Shown: positions 32,895 through 44,560 of the stretch, piece by piece
Layout of the letters: the number at the start of each line of letters is the position of its first letter
Position numbering within the stretch: position 1 is the stretch's first letter
Assembly: GCA_019925105.1 (NCBI GenBank)
Contig: JAHGAU010000028.1
Coordinates: 799,581 to 863,580 of the forward strand
DNA length: 64,000 bases
Reading direction: 5' to 3'
Origin: Niebla homalea
Lineage: Eukaryota; Ascomycota; Lecanoromycetes; Lecanorales; Ramalinaceae
The notes under the pieces: generated by a model
Databases searched by the model: none
The model's input: the letters and a program-made list of their open reading frames with translations, nothing else
What the model was told of the DNA's origin: nothing
Program-made: the position numbers and the translations under genes

Positions 32895-33919
32895 ATGAAA
32901 CCTACCATGTCGCCGCTTCTGCTGGCCGTCCTCGCCGCCACCCCTGGACTTGCAAACTACGTGTGCCCCGTCACCCCTGGCCCCGCTGACCAGTCTGCCA
33001 TCGCCTTCGGCTATGCAATCCAGGAGCTCCTCAACAGCTACTACAGCTCGATTCCGGTGAATAGCACCTTCTATTCCTCCCTTCCATCACCAACGGTACC
33101 TATGACGGACTTCCTCACAAATACCGAAGGACTTGGCGTACAGGCCCAGATCGGGTCTGATGCGCTGATGGCGGCAGGTGTGGCCGCGGGGATCTCGATG
33201 CCGCCTACTTGCGATTTCTCCTACCCGCCTGTTACAAATGCGACCATGCATTTGATGAACGCATATGTCATCGAGGCGACACTGTGTGGCGCCTTTATTG
33301 GACTCGCAGATTATGTGCAGAGTCCGCAGGCGAGCTTCCTCATGGCGAGATTGGCAGCAGAGCATGGTGTGTTTGTCCTGACTCGACCCACTGCTTGAGG
33401 GTCACGCCCTTCCATCTCCACTCCCCTTGCTTTTTCCATGTTCCACAACTCCTTGCCTCTTCGCTCTCCCCAGGTAATGCTAACTCCTACTCTTTCTGCT
33501 TCTTAGGCATCCACGCCTCCTACATAGGCTCCCACATGAAACCCGTCGTCTTTCCCACCAACTCCACCTCCTTGACCCCCGCCTTCACTCCCTCCAAGAT
33601 CGCCTCATCCCCTTCTCCCGCTGAGGCTATGATGAACATGGGCGTAGGATACTTGGGTCAGTATCTTAATGGCTGCGTTCCGCCTCCGGCGGCTCCGTGC
33701 AGCGGCTCCGTGCAGATCACCATGACTGGCGCCATGTTGAATAATCAGGGCATGGGGAATAGTACTGGTGCCGGGGTGGCGATGGGGACAGGGACCATGG
33801 GAATGGGCCCAACCAGTTCGCCCATGGCATTTACAGGTGCAGCGGTAAGGAACGGGGGAGGAATTGATAAGAGCCTCGTGGCTGGACTTGTAGCGATAGG
33901 TATAATCTTGACGGTCTAG
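32895..33919 (+). CDS. Rds1-like ferritin-like-domain protein, probably GPI-anchored
   Basis: Two exons, 32895..33366 and 33507..33919, intron 140 nt (GTGTGT, CTTCTTAG), 294 aa. The start MKPTMSPLLLAVLAATPGLA is a signal peptide. The ferritin-like region reads PADQSAIAFGYAIQELLNSYYSSIPVNSTF, then IGSDALMAAGVAAGISMPPTCDFSYPP, as in the fungal Rds1/ferritin-2 family. After the intron come IHASYIGSHMKPVVFPTN, a Gly/Ser/Thr/Met-rich linker, and a C-terminal hydrophobic tail SLVAGLVAIGIILTV preceded by small residues, which fits a GPI-attachment signal. Rds1 in fission yeast is stress-induced; iron binding in this family is uncertain. Located at the cell surface or wall. Confidence 0.87.
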
Positions 33920-34448
33920 GGGAACTCACACATGGAAAGTGTGTGAACTTCACAAGCTCACCGAGGTTGTTGGATATTACCCATTTCGATGAAATGATTT
34001 GACATTTTGATGCTTGGAATAAGCTGTTATGATGTATTCCCAATTCATCGAGAGCGATCACAACACGCCAAATCGACATACCAAGACGTGGGATGGCCAT
34101 TGCGGCTCCTTTTTAACCACCTAGCAAAATGTCTCCCTGACCAGTGTATTTCGTCCGTATAGGCTTTCAGACTTACTCATGGCCCACTTTGCTTCTACGA
34201 AAGGTCCATCGTTGAAGAACACTTAACAACTTAACGTCTCCGCCGAGACCCAATGCAGGAGACTCAATCGTGACTATAGGGTACAATTCGGTGTTCGTGC
34301 CTTGATAAAGCCTTTGGTGATTAAGTACTAGAGGAGGACGTAGCTTGATAATTCATCCAACCCTAAGGACTTGCAGCCTTCAGAAACCTTAGATACATTC
34401 AGAAGGCAACCTCATACTCTTACACCTTCTACCAAAACCATATACTAC
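33920..34448. other. Convergent 3' intergenic region
   Basis: About 530 bp between two convergent gene ends. A small perfect-type hairpin, 'cacacatggaaagtgtgtg', sits at about 33927-33945 just after the Rds1-like stop and could act in 3' end formation. Confidence 0.4.
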
Positions 34449-35054
34449 TCATTCACACTTACAGTTGATCTTACAGACGTTCCATTTATCCTGCCCAAGA
34501 ACCTGCACGCCTTCCGACCCACAGATCGCATTCACATCCGACCTCGTGCACCAATCCTGGTTCGTCGGCGCCATCTTTGGGTCAGTGTACCTAGGCGCGG
34601 CCGGGTTCGCCATGATCGTGCCCGCACAGGTGAGCTTCGTTGCAATTCGTACAGGTCCAGCTGGGATATCCGCTCCAAGTTGCACAGGTCCAGCTAGGTC
34701 AGCCGCTGCGTCGGTCTGACAGCTACAAGCATCGCAACGGGAGTCTTTGAAACCAGATGACTCCTGAAGTTTTTTGCCGCTGGAGTCGCAGATGAGCGAG
34801 ACTGTCGGGCTATTACACCATTGCTGAAGGCTACCTCCGCCACTATAGGCTATCGGTTTCCAATTCGGATCGACGGGACATACGAGGCTCTAAGAGATCG
34901 CTGGTTAGTGAAATGGCTGACGAAAGGAAAGAAGTGAGAGATCCAGGGGGGGAAGGGAAAATCTTACATAGCCTGCACGCTTTTCGAGTGGTGAGCTGAT
35001 TGCGGAGAGCAGGAGAGTGCTAAATGCGAAAGTCGAGACGAGCCCGGAATGCAT
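34449..35054 (-). CDS. Secreted 12-cysteine protein, 175 aa, next to a mobile element
   Basis: Two exons, 34968..35054 and 34449..34889, intron 78 nt (GTAAGA, TCTTAG). The ATG at 35054 starts MHSGLVSTFAFSTLLLSAISS, a signal peptide, followed by PLEKR, a Kex2-type dibasic site, so the mature protein may begin at AGY. The second exon carries all 12 cysteines, in patterns such as SRCDACSC and VCKINCKCE at the end. The spacing suggests six disulfides. No family recognised. Only about 19 bp separate the ATG from the first base of repeat element A, so its native promoter has been displaced or shortened. Composition is normal: no sign of RIP leakage into the coding region. Confidence 0.72.
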
Positions 35055-35087
35055 GATGGACGGGAAAACGGCTCTATCACCTAGTGG

Positions 35088-35194
35088 TGATCCGAAGGAG
35101 CCTCCTTCGGATCATTCGCCCTGCAAGCGGGCAATTCCGCGATTTCCGATTCGACCCTCCTTCGGATCATTTCTTCAAGTGATCCGAAGGAGGG
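35088..35194. repeat. Paired terminal hairpins of copy A
   Basis: Hairpin 1: 13-bp arms 35088-35100 and 35102-35114 (TGATCCGAAGGAG and its complement) around one base. Hairpin 2: 15-bp arms 35155-35169 and 35180-35194 with the same core, loop 10 nt. The sequence CTCCTTCGGATCATT thus appears as right arm of hairpin 1 and left arm of hairpin 2. Pairing is perfect. Confidence 0.95.
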
Positions 35195-35214
35195 GTAAAG
35201 TACAAGGGGTTAAG

Positions 35215-35452
35215 AAACTTTTGGTACAAAAGCTGTAGATCTCAGCACGGGCTTTAAAATGAGCCTAAAATGACGTAAATCGGTCAACGGGGGATTTAAT
35301 TATCGATTTTATTAACTATCGGAATTCTGGAGGTTCGAGTTTGAGTTCATTTCCCGGCGCTAAAATTTACTTTTTAATCGGCTATTCCCCGGGGAAATCT
35401 GGTAATTTAACTTTTTTTATATAAAGTTCCGCTTTTTAATGGTATCGGAAAA
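35215..35452 (+). promoter_or_regulatory. Conserved leader of the element family (copy A)
   Basis: A block of about 240 bp between the hairpins and the short ORF is shared by all four copies at the same distance from the terminus. Shared parts are the CAGCACGGGCTTTAAAATGAGCC-type segment, 'taattatcgattttatta', 'ggaattctggaggttcaag', ATTTCCCGGCG, 'attccccgg', 'ggtaatttaactttttt' and GGTATCGGAAAAAT. Equivalent blocks begin about 37490 (B), 51590 (C) and 55570 (D). Conservation despite RIP suggests promoter and 5' UTR function; this is inference. Confidence 0.55.
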
Positions 35453-35659
35453 ATGAAAATCCGTACATTATTACCTATTATAGTATTAAGCTATATATTT
35501 TATACCTTTAACTTTACGGTATTTTCGGGTGCATCCGGAGTATTATTAATACTTTTTATTCATCTTTTAATTCAGAAAAAAGATATAAAAAATAACGGTT
35601 ATAACGGTACCGGAATTATTATAATCCGGTTTATATTAATGAATATATCATTTACTTAA
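35453..35659 (+). CDS. Short conserved element ORF, 68 aa, hydrophobic
   Basis: ATG at 35453, product begins MKIRTLLPIIVLSYIFY and has a second hydrophobic part GVLLILFIHLLIQKKD, so it may be a small membrane peptide. The same frame can be followed, with stops and ATG changed to ATA, at about 37725 (B), 51808 (C) and 55803 (D): all begin K-I/F-R/Y-L-L and keep a shared C-terminal part with (G)IIIIR. It could also be the first exon or an upstream ORF of the long gene. Only copy A is open. Confidence 0.4.
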   Translation: MKIRTLLPIIVLSYIFYTFNFTVFSGASGVLLILFIHLLIQKKDIKNNGYNGTGIIIIRFILMNISFT

Positions 35660-35869
35660 TAATAATAAGTAATACTTACTTCCTTTTTCTTATTAATTTT
35701 TTTATTCAATTAATTTTTTAAATATCTTAATATAAAATAACCCTTAGCGTCGCCTCCTTATGCCAAGACTTTTAATAAAATCCTTATTTATAACCCTTAA
35801 TAGGTAAAAACCTCTTTATATTAATAAGATTATTAATTATTTAACTATTAAGGCCTTACTTTAATAAGG

Positions 35870-37346
35870 ATAATAAAGGGTAAATAATTAATTCCATAAT
35901 AAAGGGTAAATAATAAATTAAATAATAAACGGTAAATAATTAATTAAATAATAAAGGGTAAATAAATAATCAATTAATAAAGGTAAATAATTAAATAAAT
36001 AGTAAACGTTAAATAATAAAAGGTAAATGATATAAACCAAAGAAAACCATAAAATAAAAAAGGGTAATTATTTAAATAATAAAGGGTGAATAGTTAATTA
36101 AATAAAGAAAAAGAAAAAATTAATTAAATAAAAACAGGAAATAATAACTGAATAATAGAATATAAAGCATAAAATGAAGTAAAAAAGGTAAATAATTAAC
36201 TGATGTTACAGGATTAATAATTAATATAAAGTAAAAAATAATAAGGGATAAAATTAAATAATAAAAAGTAAGTAATTGCTTAATTAATAAAAGGTAAATA
36301 CTTAATTAAATAATAAAAGGTAAAAAATTAATTAAATAATAAAGTATAAATAGTTAATTAAATAATAAAGGGTAAATAATTAGTTAAATAATAAAGGGTA
36401 GATAATTAATTAAATAATAAAGGGTATAAAATTAGTTAAATAATAAAGGGTAAGTAATTAATCGAATAATAAAAGTTAAATAAATAATTAAATAATAAAG
36501 CAGAAAGTAAATAGTTAAAAAAATAATAAAAGGTAATTAAATGAATAATAAACGGTAAAAGGTTGATTAAATAATAAGGGGTAAAAAATAAACTTATAGA
36601 AAAAAACAATAATAATTAAGGAATAAAAGGTTAAATAAAGAATTATATGAATAATAAAGAGTAAATAGGTAGTTAAATAATATATAGTAAATAAGTAATT
36701 AAATAATAAGGGATATAAGTAAATAATAAAGGGTAAGTAATTAGTTAAATAATAAAGGTAAATAGTTGATTAGATAATAAAAGGTAAATAGTTAATATAA
36801 TTATAATAGGTAAATAGTTAATATAATAATAAAGGGTAAATAAATAATTAAATAATAAAGGGTGAAGAATTAATCAAATAAAAAAGGGTAAATAGTTAAT
36901 TAAATAATAAAGGATAAATAGTTAAATAAAAATAAAGGATAAATAATTACTTAAATAATAAAAGGTAAAGGATAAATTAAATAATAAAAATTATTGAATT
37001 AATCATATAATAGAAAGTAAACATTAAAGGTTTTCAATGGATAATAAAAAGTTAAATAATAAAAGGTTAAAATTATAAAATAAAGATTTAATAAAATAAT
37101 AAAAATTAAAAAATTAATTAAATAATAAGATATAAATAGTTAATTGAATAAAAAGCGTTTGAATAAATAATAAAGAATAATAAAAAAAATTAATTAAATA
37201 ATAAAGCATAAATAAATAATTAACTTTTTAAATAAATATATAAAAAAATAATGAAAAATTTGAATAAATCATAACGGTTAAGTATTAAAAGGTAAATAAT
37301 ATAAGGTATATAGTAAAAGGTAAAGGGTAAAGAGTATAAAGTAAGG
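35870..37346. repeat. AT-rich satellite with GGGTAAATAATTAATTAAATAATAAA-type units
   Basis: About 1.5 kb of imperfect tandem units of roughly 25-27 bp built from GGGTAAATA, ATTAATTA and AATAATAAA. Purine-rich strand is +. The units vary in length and sequence. It fills the space where copy A should have its long ORF and ends exactly at the start of copy B. Confidence 0.9.
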
Positions 37347-37362
37347 CTATCACCTAGTTCTC

Positions 37363-37465
37363 ACTCTTTCCTGCCTGGAAAGAGTCATTTACCCACTCGG
37401 CGTTAATTCGGCCTTCTCGGACTTAACCTAGGAAAGAGTCATTTTTAGAAATGACTCTTTCTAGG
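37363..37465. repeat. Paired terminal hairpins of copy B
   Basis: Hairpin 1: arms 37363-37371 and 37377-37385 (ACTCTTTCC/GGAAAGAGT), loop 5. Hairpin 2: arms 37427-37444 and 37449-37465 with GGAAAGAGTCATTT as core, loop TTAG, one bulged G. The core GGAAAGAGTCATTT occurs in both hairpins. The arm sequence differs completely from copy A, but the positions are the same. Confidence 0.9.
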
Positions 37466-38373
37466 GTAAAACCGGCCCGGATTTATTCACTTTCTATATA
37501 AAAGGTATAGATTTCAGTACGGCCTATTAATCCCGAGACCTTTAAGGTTCGTCTGAACAATAATTATTTATTTATCGATTTTTAAATATTTACGAATTCC
37601 GGATTATAGGGTTTAAGTTTATTTCCCAACGTTAATTATTACTTTTTTATTAATTATTCCCCGATAAAATCTGGTAATTTAACTTTTTTTATACGTTTCC
37701 CCGCTTTTTAATAGTATTAGAAAAATAAAAATCCGTCTATTAACGGTTACGGTAATATTAACTTATAAGGGTTTATAAATAATTCTTTAAGGTTTTAAGG
37801 TATATCCGGATTATTATTAATCCTTTATTTAATCTATTTAATTTAAAAAATAACTTAAAAAAAGCGCTTTATAATAATACCGGGAGAACTTAGATCCGTA
37901 TTTTATTTTAAGATTATATTACTTAATAATAATAAAAAAAAACTTATATAATATTTTTATTATTTTATTAATAATATAAAGGTCTTAATATTTCTTAATA
38001 TAGGATAATAATTAACGTTACCTCCTTATATTAAAACTTTAAGATCCGGCCGTAATATCCGTTTGAATATAAGAATAATCTATAAATAAATCTTTATTTT
38101 TAAATTATTATATTATTACTTAAATTATTATACTATTATTATTAATAATTATTAATCCGGAACCGGTTTATTTATTTTTAAATTATTAAGTAGCTTAATT
38201 ATTTAAGCCCGGTTTCGGCTTTATTTAAGTTTTATAACTTATAATTCTCTTAATAAAGGCTTAATTAATAATTTATTTATATAATTACCCTTCCTTCCCT
38301 TTAAATTTCTGTTTTTCTTATTATACTTAAGTCACTTAATCTATTTAATACTTAAGTAAACCAAATACCTTTT

Positions 38374-38583
38374 ACTTTTTACCCTTTACCTTTTATTATT
38401 ACTTATACCTTTACCTTACCTTTACCTTTATCTTTACCTTCACCTTTACCTTTACCTACCTTTACCTTTATTTACTTTTACCTTTATTTACTTTTACTTT
38501 TATTCACCTTTATTTTTACCTTTACTTTTACCTTTACTTACCTTTATTTTTACCTACCTTTACCTTTACCTTTTATTTATATA
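38374..38583 (+). repeat. TTTACC-rich pyrimidine array of copy B
   Basis: Irregular tandem units of TTTACC, TTTACCC and TTTATTT on the + strand. Copies C and D have the same array in the same place between leader and DUF3505-like region. It may be part of an intron or simply a satellite seed. Confidence 0.85.
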
Positions 38584-39111
38584 TTATTTATATCCATTTA
38601 TATAATAGATTTACTTTAAGCCTTTACCGAAAAGGCCTTTTTTTATTTATTTGATTATAAAGCTTTAATATATTATGATTATAAATACGGCGTCCGGTTC
38701 CAGGAATTACGCGGCCACCTAAATAAATAATACTTTTACCTTACCCTTATTATCCGGAATAAGATTATTATTTATATTATTAAGTTTTACTCAGATAATA
38801 TCGATATTCCGGACGGACCGGTTACCTTTTTACCTTTATTACCCGTTTCTTTAGGTTTAAAGTGTATTTATTATATTTATATTTACTTATCCCTAAATAT
38901 AATAACGATATATTAGCGGAACGATCACCCGGATATTTATTAAGCTTAAAAATAAGGTAATTTTCATTAAAAAAACTAATTAAAATCGAATAATAAATAA
39001 ATATTTATTAAATTCCAATAATTATATACTTAAGGATTAAATCGTTATTTATTTAAAGTATTTAATATTAAAAATAACGATAATATTATAGACTTATCGG
39101 ATATATTAACC

Positions 39112-39116
39112 CTTAT
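39112..39116. repeat. Target-site duplication CTTAT, left
   Basis: Five bases directly before the left LTR. The same CTTAT follows the right LTR at 46761-46765. Confidence 0.85.
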
Positions 39117-39449
39117 TGTTAGACTGACCCCGCTGGCGGCACGCCGGCGGGACTAGTAAAGGTAGGTATAGAAGACGTGACGTTACGGTCTGGATACTTG
39201 GGTACCACTTTAATAAGTAGATTGGTAATAAGACTAATTCTTAAGGAACTTAAAAAGAACTGGGGCATAGCCTTTACTTAAGGTAAAGGTAATAATTACC
39301 CCGCTTTACGCCTATTAAGCTACGGCTTATAAATAACGCATATTAAGGCCGTTGTTAAGGCCCTTTACCAAGGCCTAACGGCCTACCTTAACGCAGTAGT
39401 ATAACGTATTACTATAACGCCGGCGTAAAGGTAACGTTAATTACTAATA
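39117..39449 (-). repeat. LTR, left (3' LTR in element orientation)
   Basis: 333 bp, aligned end to end with the right LTR without gaps that change length. It begins TGTTAGACTGACCCC and ends CTAATA, the RIP-changed form of CTAACA. Confidence 0.9.
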
Positions 39450-40458
39450 ATTATCTCCCCCTTTATATGCTAGTCTCTAAGGCATAGAGAGATGTATTTA
39501 AGACGCTAGCGTAGAGCCGGCTGAGTATAAGGCTTATCAAAAACCCATCACTAAACCCAGTAGGAAAAGGGTAAAGGGAAAAGAGTCCTTAAGTATATAT
39601 ACGAGTATAGTAATGTCTATCCAATGGTAATATAATAGGGGCACCTTGCGTTAATAAGTAGCTAACGCGACTTATAGAGCTTATTAAAAACCCCTTTATA
39701 AAACCCAGTAAGAAAAGGTAAGTGGGAAAAGAGTTTCTGCAGTGTTAATTAATAGTTATCTAGGGCTTTATTATTAATTTACCACGCTATAATAAAAGTA
39801 TACGCTATCGTAAAAACGGTACGCGATTATAATAAGGCCTTTATTCTATTTTAAACTTCTTCTCTTTTCTCCTTAATAGTCTTAATCGCTTTTATAAGTA
39901 TAATATATTAAGGGTCTATACGAGTATTTATAAGTTAATATACGTATAGCTATATATCCTCGTTATCTATATTATTATTATAGTAAGTAACGTTAACGTT
40001 ACGTAAGCGTTTTACTTACGTTAATAGTCCGCTTATTTTTATTTATTAATAAGATATATAAGTTTACCTTAATTTTTAAGTAATATAACGTACGTATAAT
40101 AACGCGTCGCCGGCGTAAGCGCGAATATAATATTAATAATATATACAGTAACACCTTATTTAACCTACTTCCTATAGGATAAGTTTTCGTACCGGCGGGG
40201 CTTTATGCCCTGCTATAAATATCGTAATAAACGATACTTAAGCCGCTGTATTCCCGTAAGTATCCTTAATACCGTTATAACGCTATTATCTTAATATATA
40301 TATAATTCCCGGACTGGCTTTAGCCCCGGGTAACTCGGTAGTTATATAAGTAACGCCGCGCCGGTTTATTATTTATCGGGGCGCTCGCCTAATACGTATA
40401 GAAGCGTAAGAAGATCCTTTGGGATCTGAAGGCCTTCCGGTTAAACATTAATTAAACA

Positions 40459-40647
40459 TTAGTAACGGCCGGCCGTACGGAGTATACGTTTTACCGGGTT
40501 ATTATAAAAGCCAGGGGGGAGGCTTCGGTTCTTTAAATAAAAAGAAATACGTTTACCGCGCGTATAACGGCGGCGGAGAAAAAAGTCCGTTTCCTTAAAG
40601 AGTAGGTAAATATATTTAATTTGCTCGCGGCGTAACGGTATTAACAT
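40459..40647 (-). other. Short open frame in the retrotransposon, role unclear
   Basis: Longest open frame of the retrotransposon (62 codons), in its transcription direction between integrase and the left LTR. Basic composition (many K/R). It may be part of the C-terminal tail of Pol, but no chromodomain motif can be read with certainty. Confidence 0.25.
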
Positions 40648-41899
40648 TTAATAGCTAGATTAAATTATTATAAAAAGTCCGGGCTCTCCGTCGTTAATCG
40701 ATCCGTCGGAGGATTTACCTTTAAGTCCCGGCGTATCGCCGGCGATAAAAAAGTTTAACTCCGAGCTTTTAAATACGTATAGCTCGGGCTTTAACCCGTT
40801 TAAAAAGGAGGAAGAAAAGGTTATGCCCTCCTTAATAATGCCGTTAAAGGGGTCGGCCTTAACTTCTAGGAGTAATACTTTAGAATCAAGTTAAAGAGCC
40901 TTTCTAGTAAATAACGTTAAGGAAAGGTTTCTAATTAAAGCGAAAAGGAAGGCAGAAAAGAGAAAGAAAAGGAGGATAAGGAAGGTACGATACCCCTATA
41001 CTTATCCTTAACCTTATTAACCTATTCGTAAGGGAAAAAGGCCCGCGTTAACGCGGAGTTATAAATTATTCTTTTATTTTTATACGTTAATATTATTAGA
41101 GTTCAGCGTTAAACGTTAAAGTTAATAACGTTAAACGTTAAGCGCTTATAATTTATATATTATTAAAAAGTAATAAGGCGGATAATATTATTAAAGTTAC
41201 CGGTACGCCAGCGTAAACCCAATAAATATACTTATTAATCTTTTATTACCTTAAATAACTTTACTTTTTTAACTTTATTTACTTAATATTTCCTTAATAG
41301 CGCGTTAAGCGCTTATAATTTAACGCTTACGCTTTTTCGCCTTTTTTAGTATTATCGCGGTTATTACTAGAGCCACTTTTATTAAGCATAATATTATAAT
41401 AAAAATAATCGCCTCCGTAACGCCGGCTTATCTATATACGTAATACCCGTAATAAGTAAAGTTATTAATTAAAGCTTAAACTCCAGTAATCTTACGGGAG
41501 GATAGCGTATAGGGGCCAGGTAGTTATAATATTAATTATATATATAATTATTAGTTATATATATAACTTCCGCCATCGTAACGTTATAACCTTATCTACG
41601 TCTTTTTTTGCTCCGTACTGTCTCGTTATATTATTCCCGTAATTCCTAGGAGTGCTTTAAGTCCGTTTCCGGTACTTATTAATTATATTTAAAGCCTTAG
41701 TTAGCTTACTTAACTTAATATTAAACGCCCTTTTTACTTCTAACCTTATTAATGATTTTTTTAATTACTTATTCTTTTTCATTATTAATTAATTTAAATA
41801 TTTATATTATAGTTTCCGCCGTTTAGTCGCCGGCGCGAATATAATAAGGCTTTAAAAAAGAAATATAAATAATAAAGTAAATTCAATAAACAGTAGGGA

Positions 41900-44560
41900 G
41901 GAATAGGCGGTACGCTTACGTTCCAATTTTATTATTAATTCTAAAGGGTCTTATGAATTGGGGCGTAAGCTTCTTATTCGGTTACTTTAACTTAAGGTTT
42001 TTAATATTTAATATTACTAAATTATTAACGTTATATAATTTTAATTTATATTTTTTATTATACGTCTTTTAAGTCGATTTAATAATACGGCGTTATCGGT
42101 CCGTTAATATTAATCGCATTTTATATAATATTTTGACCCTATCTTTTACTATAGGTATCTTTTCTTTTATAGGTTTATTTTTAGGTTTAAAATGAATATC
42201 TGGATTATAGTTATATATCGCTATAAAAAGGCTATAGTTTAAAGTTAAGTATTCCAAGTTTATATAAGTAAATTTAGTTAAAGGGAGTAGTTTTGCTTAA
42301 TTCACTTACTCGGAACTGGTAAAGGTCCTTAAGTATTATTTAAGGCCTTGATTTTAGCGCTTTATCTAATTATCCGTTTACGGGTGGAAAGCGGTGCTTA
42401 ATTTACATTTTATCTTTACGTAATAGTATACTGAACCTTAGAATTTACTGGTGAATAAAGACCCCCGGTTAATCACGATTTTAGCCGGCGTATTATAACG
42501 TAATATAATTTCTTTAAAGAAAAGGTCCGTTAACGTAATAATATCGATTTATTTTATAACGGGGAGGTATTTATATATCTTTATATATTTATTTATAATT
42601 ATTAAAATCGAATTATAAACGCTACCCTTAATTTTACTTACGGGTAAACCGGTAATAAAGTCTATACTGAGTTTTTTCCAAGGTGCAGCCGGTTAAAAGA
42701 ATAAAGTAAGCTCGCCGTAAAGGCGGTAACGCGGTGCCTTAATCCTTTAATAAATATCATATGTTTTAATATAATTACTAACCTAAGCCTTTAAACCGTC
42801 CTAATAATATTTACGGGCTAGGAGCTCGTAAGTCTTTTCGGCTTTAAAGTGGCCCGTTAATAAGTTATTATGATATTTATTAATCAGCTCTTTTCTAACC
42901 GTTTTATCCCGGGGGACGTATATACGGCCTTTATAGGTAATAAGGTTATTAAGATTAAGTTTTTAAGTATTATTGCGATTTCGACGAGAATACGTTAATA
43001 CTACGTTATCGTTTTTAATCTTATATACGAATATATCGTTAATTTATAGATCCTTAATAAGTAACTTAATTGGCCTGGATTCCTCGTAAGGCCCTTTAGG
43101 TAGCTATCGAATCTCTTTTTACGGGATAATAACCTGAATACCTTTTAAAGTGAGTAATAATTAATAATTAATAACTGCCGTCCGCCGGCGTTCCGCCGAT
43201 TTATCGGATTAAAGTACGAACTTATTCTATAAGGTAAGTAATAAAATAATATTAAAAGGTAAAACTCCTTTATAGTTTAAACGTTTCGATGGAGGATTAA
43301 TAGGGTTTATTTTGCCTTAATAATAAAATATTTTAAAGTTATAACTAATAAGTTTTAAGGCCTATTTAGCCTGGCGTGGGCTTAACGTTAGCTATTTTAT
43401 AAACCCCTGAAGGTTATTATAATCTATTTATACTTAAATAGCTTTAAAACTCCCTTCTAGATAATGCCGTTATTACTTAAACGCCGCAATAATAATAAGG
43501 AGCTCCTGATCATACGTTTTATAATTCTATTTAGTAAGGGCTATTTTTCTGGATTAATACGTAATTAGGCGTTAATAACCCTCCTTAAATTATTAAGATA
43601 AGATGCTTATAATAGTAAAATTAAATATATCGGTTTCTACTCGTACCCCCTATTTTAAGTTAAAATAGCGGAGTAATAACGCGCTAATAAATATCTCGCG
43701 GAACCGGCGGAACGTTATATTAACCGTATTATTCTACTTTAACGGGTTAGCCTTCTTCCCTTCCTTATTACCCTTAAGTAAACTAATTAAGGACTTAGTT
43801 ATCCTTAAATATTTATAAATAAAACGATGATAAAAATTTATAAAGCCTAAAAAGACCTATACTTCCCGGTAGGTTTTTAGGGTAGGCCAGTCCCTAATAG
43901 TTTAAATACGCTCTTAATCCATTTAAATCCCTTTAATAGAAACGATAAACCCTAGGAACTCCACTTAAGTGGTATTAAACTGGTACTTCTCGAGGTTAAC
44001 GTAAAGCTGGAATTAATGAAGTCGCTTAAAAACTTATTAAATATAGTATTAATGGTCCGCCGGATTCTTACTGAATATTAAAATATTATTTAAATAAATT
44101 ATATAAGTTATATTAATAAGGTTAATAAGGGTACGGTTAATATAAGCTTAAAAGGTTATTAAGGCGTTAATTAACTTAAACGGTATAACGAGATACTTAA
44201 AGTGGCTATAACGTATACGGAACGCCGTCTTTTACTTATCGCCGGACTTAATCCGTAACCGGTAATAAATATCCTTAAGGTCCAACTTAATAAACCGTTT
44301 AAAGCTATTCAGCCGGTCGAAAGTCTCGGTAATTAAGGGTAATAAGTATCGATTTTTAACTATAACCGTATTTAATCCACGGTAATCAATATAAAAATGA
44401 AGGCCGCCGTCCTTCTTAAATATAAAAAGGATCGGGGCGCCTACGGGTAACGTTAAGTAATGAATCTAACCCCGGGCTATAGTATCCTTAAGATACTACC
44501 GGAGCTCCATTAATTTTACCCAAGATAGGTTATATAAGGGACTATATAATGGCTCCCTAC
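41900..44560 (-). pseudogene. Gypsy Pol remnant: reverse transcriptase, RNase H, integrase
   Basis: On the minus strand, RT motifs are readable: [26 protein letters not shown] at about 44385-44460, and YLNNILIFSKNPADH at about 44080 (Y-x-D-D changed to N-N by RIP), then QLYVNLEKYQFHTTEVEFLGF. Integrase begins near 42900 with HFKAEKTYELLARKYY (zinc-binding region), KAPRYRLYGELTLF, and the catalytic-core start PWKKLSIDFITGLPVSKIKG at about 42650. Stops are scattered. This is a typical Ty3/Gypsy order (RT before integrase). Confidence 0.85.

Larger units (their letters stand above)
35074..35860 (+). mobile_element. Element copy A, 5' part only
   Basis: Starts with CTATCACCTAGT at 35074, the shared terminus of four copies in this window. 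Then come two hairpins (35088-35114 and 35155-35194), a conserved leader with CAGCACGGGCTTTAAAATGAGCC, ATTTCCCGGCG (35349) and GGTATCGGAAAAAT, and a short ORF at 35453. The first 180 bases still have normal CpA/TpG content; the rest is RIP-mutated. The long ORF found in the other copies is missing: AT-rich tandem repeats take its place. The left border touches unique host DNA, which makes it the best place to read the true 5' end. Confidence 0.75.

Noticed and set aside
35870..37346. Possible CRISPR-like array because of regular units
   Set aside because: Units vary in length, no unique spacers, eukaryotic context; it is an AT satellite.
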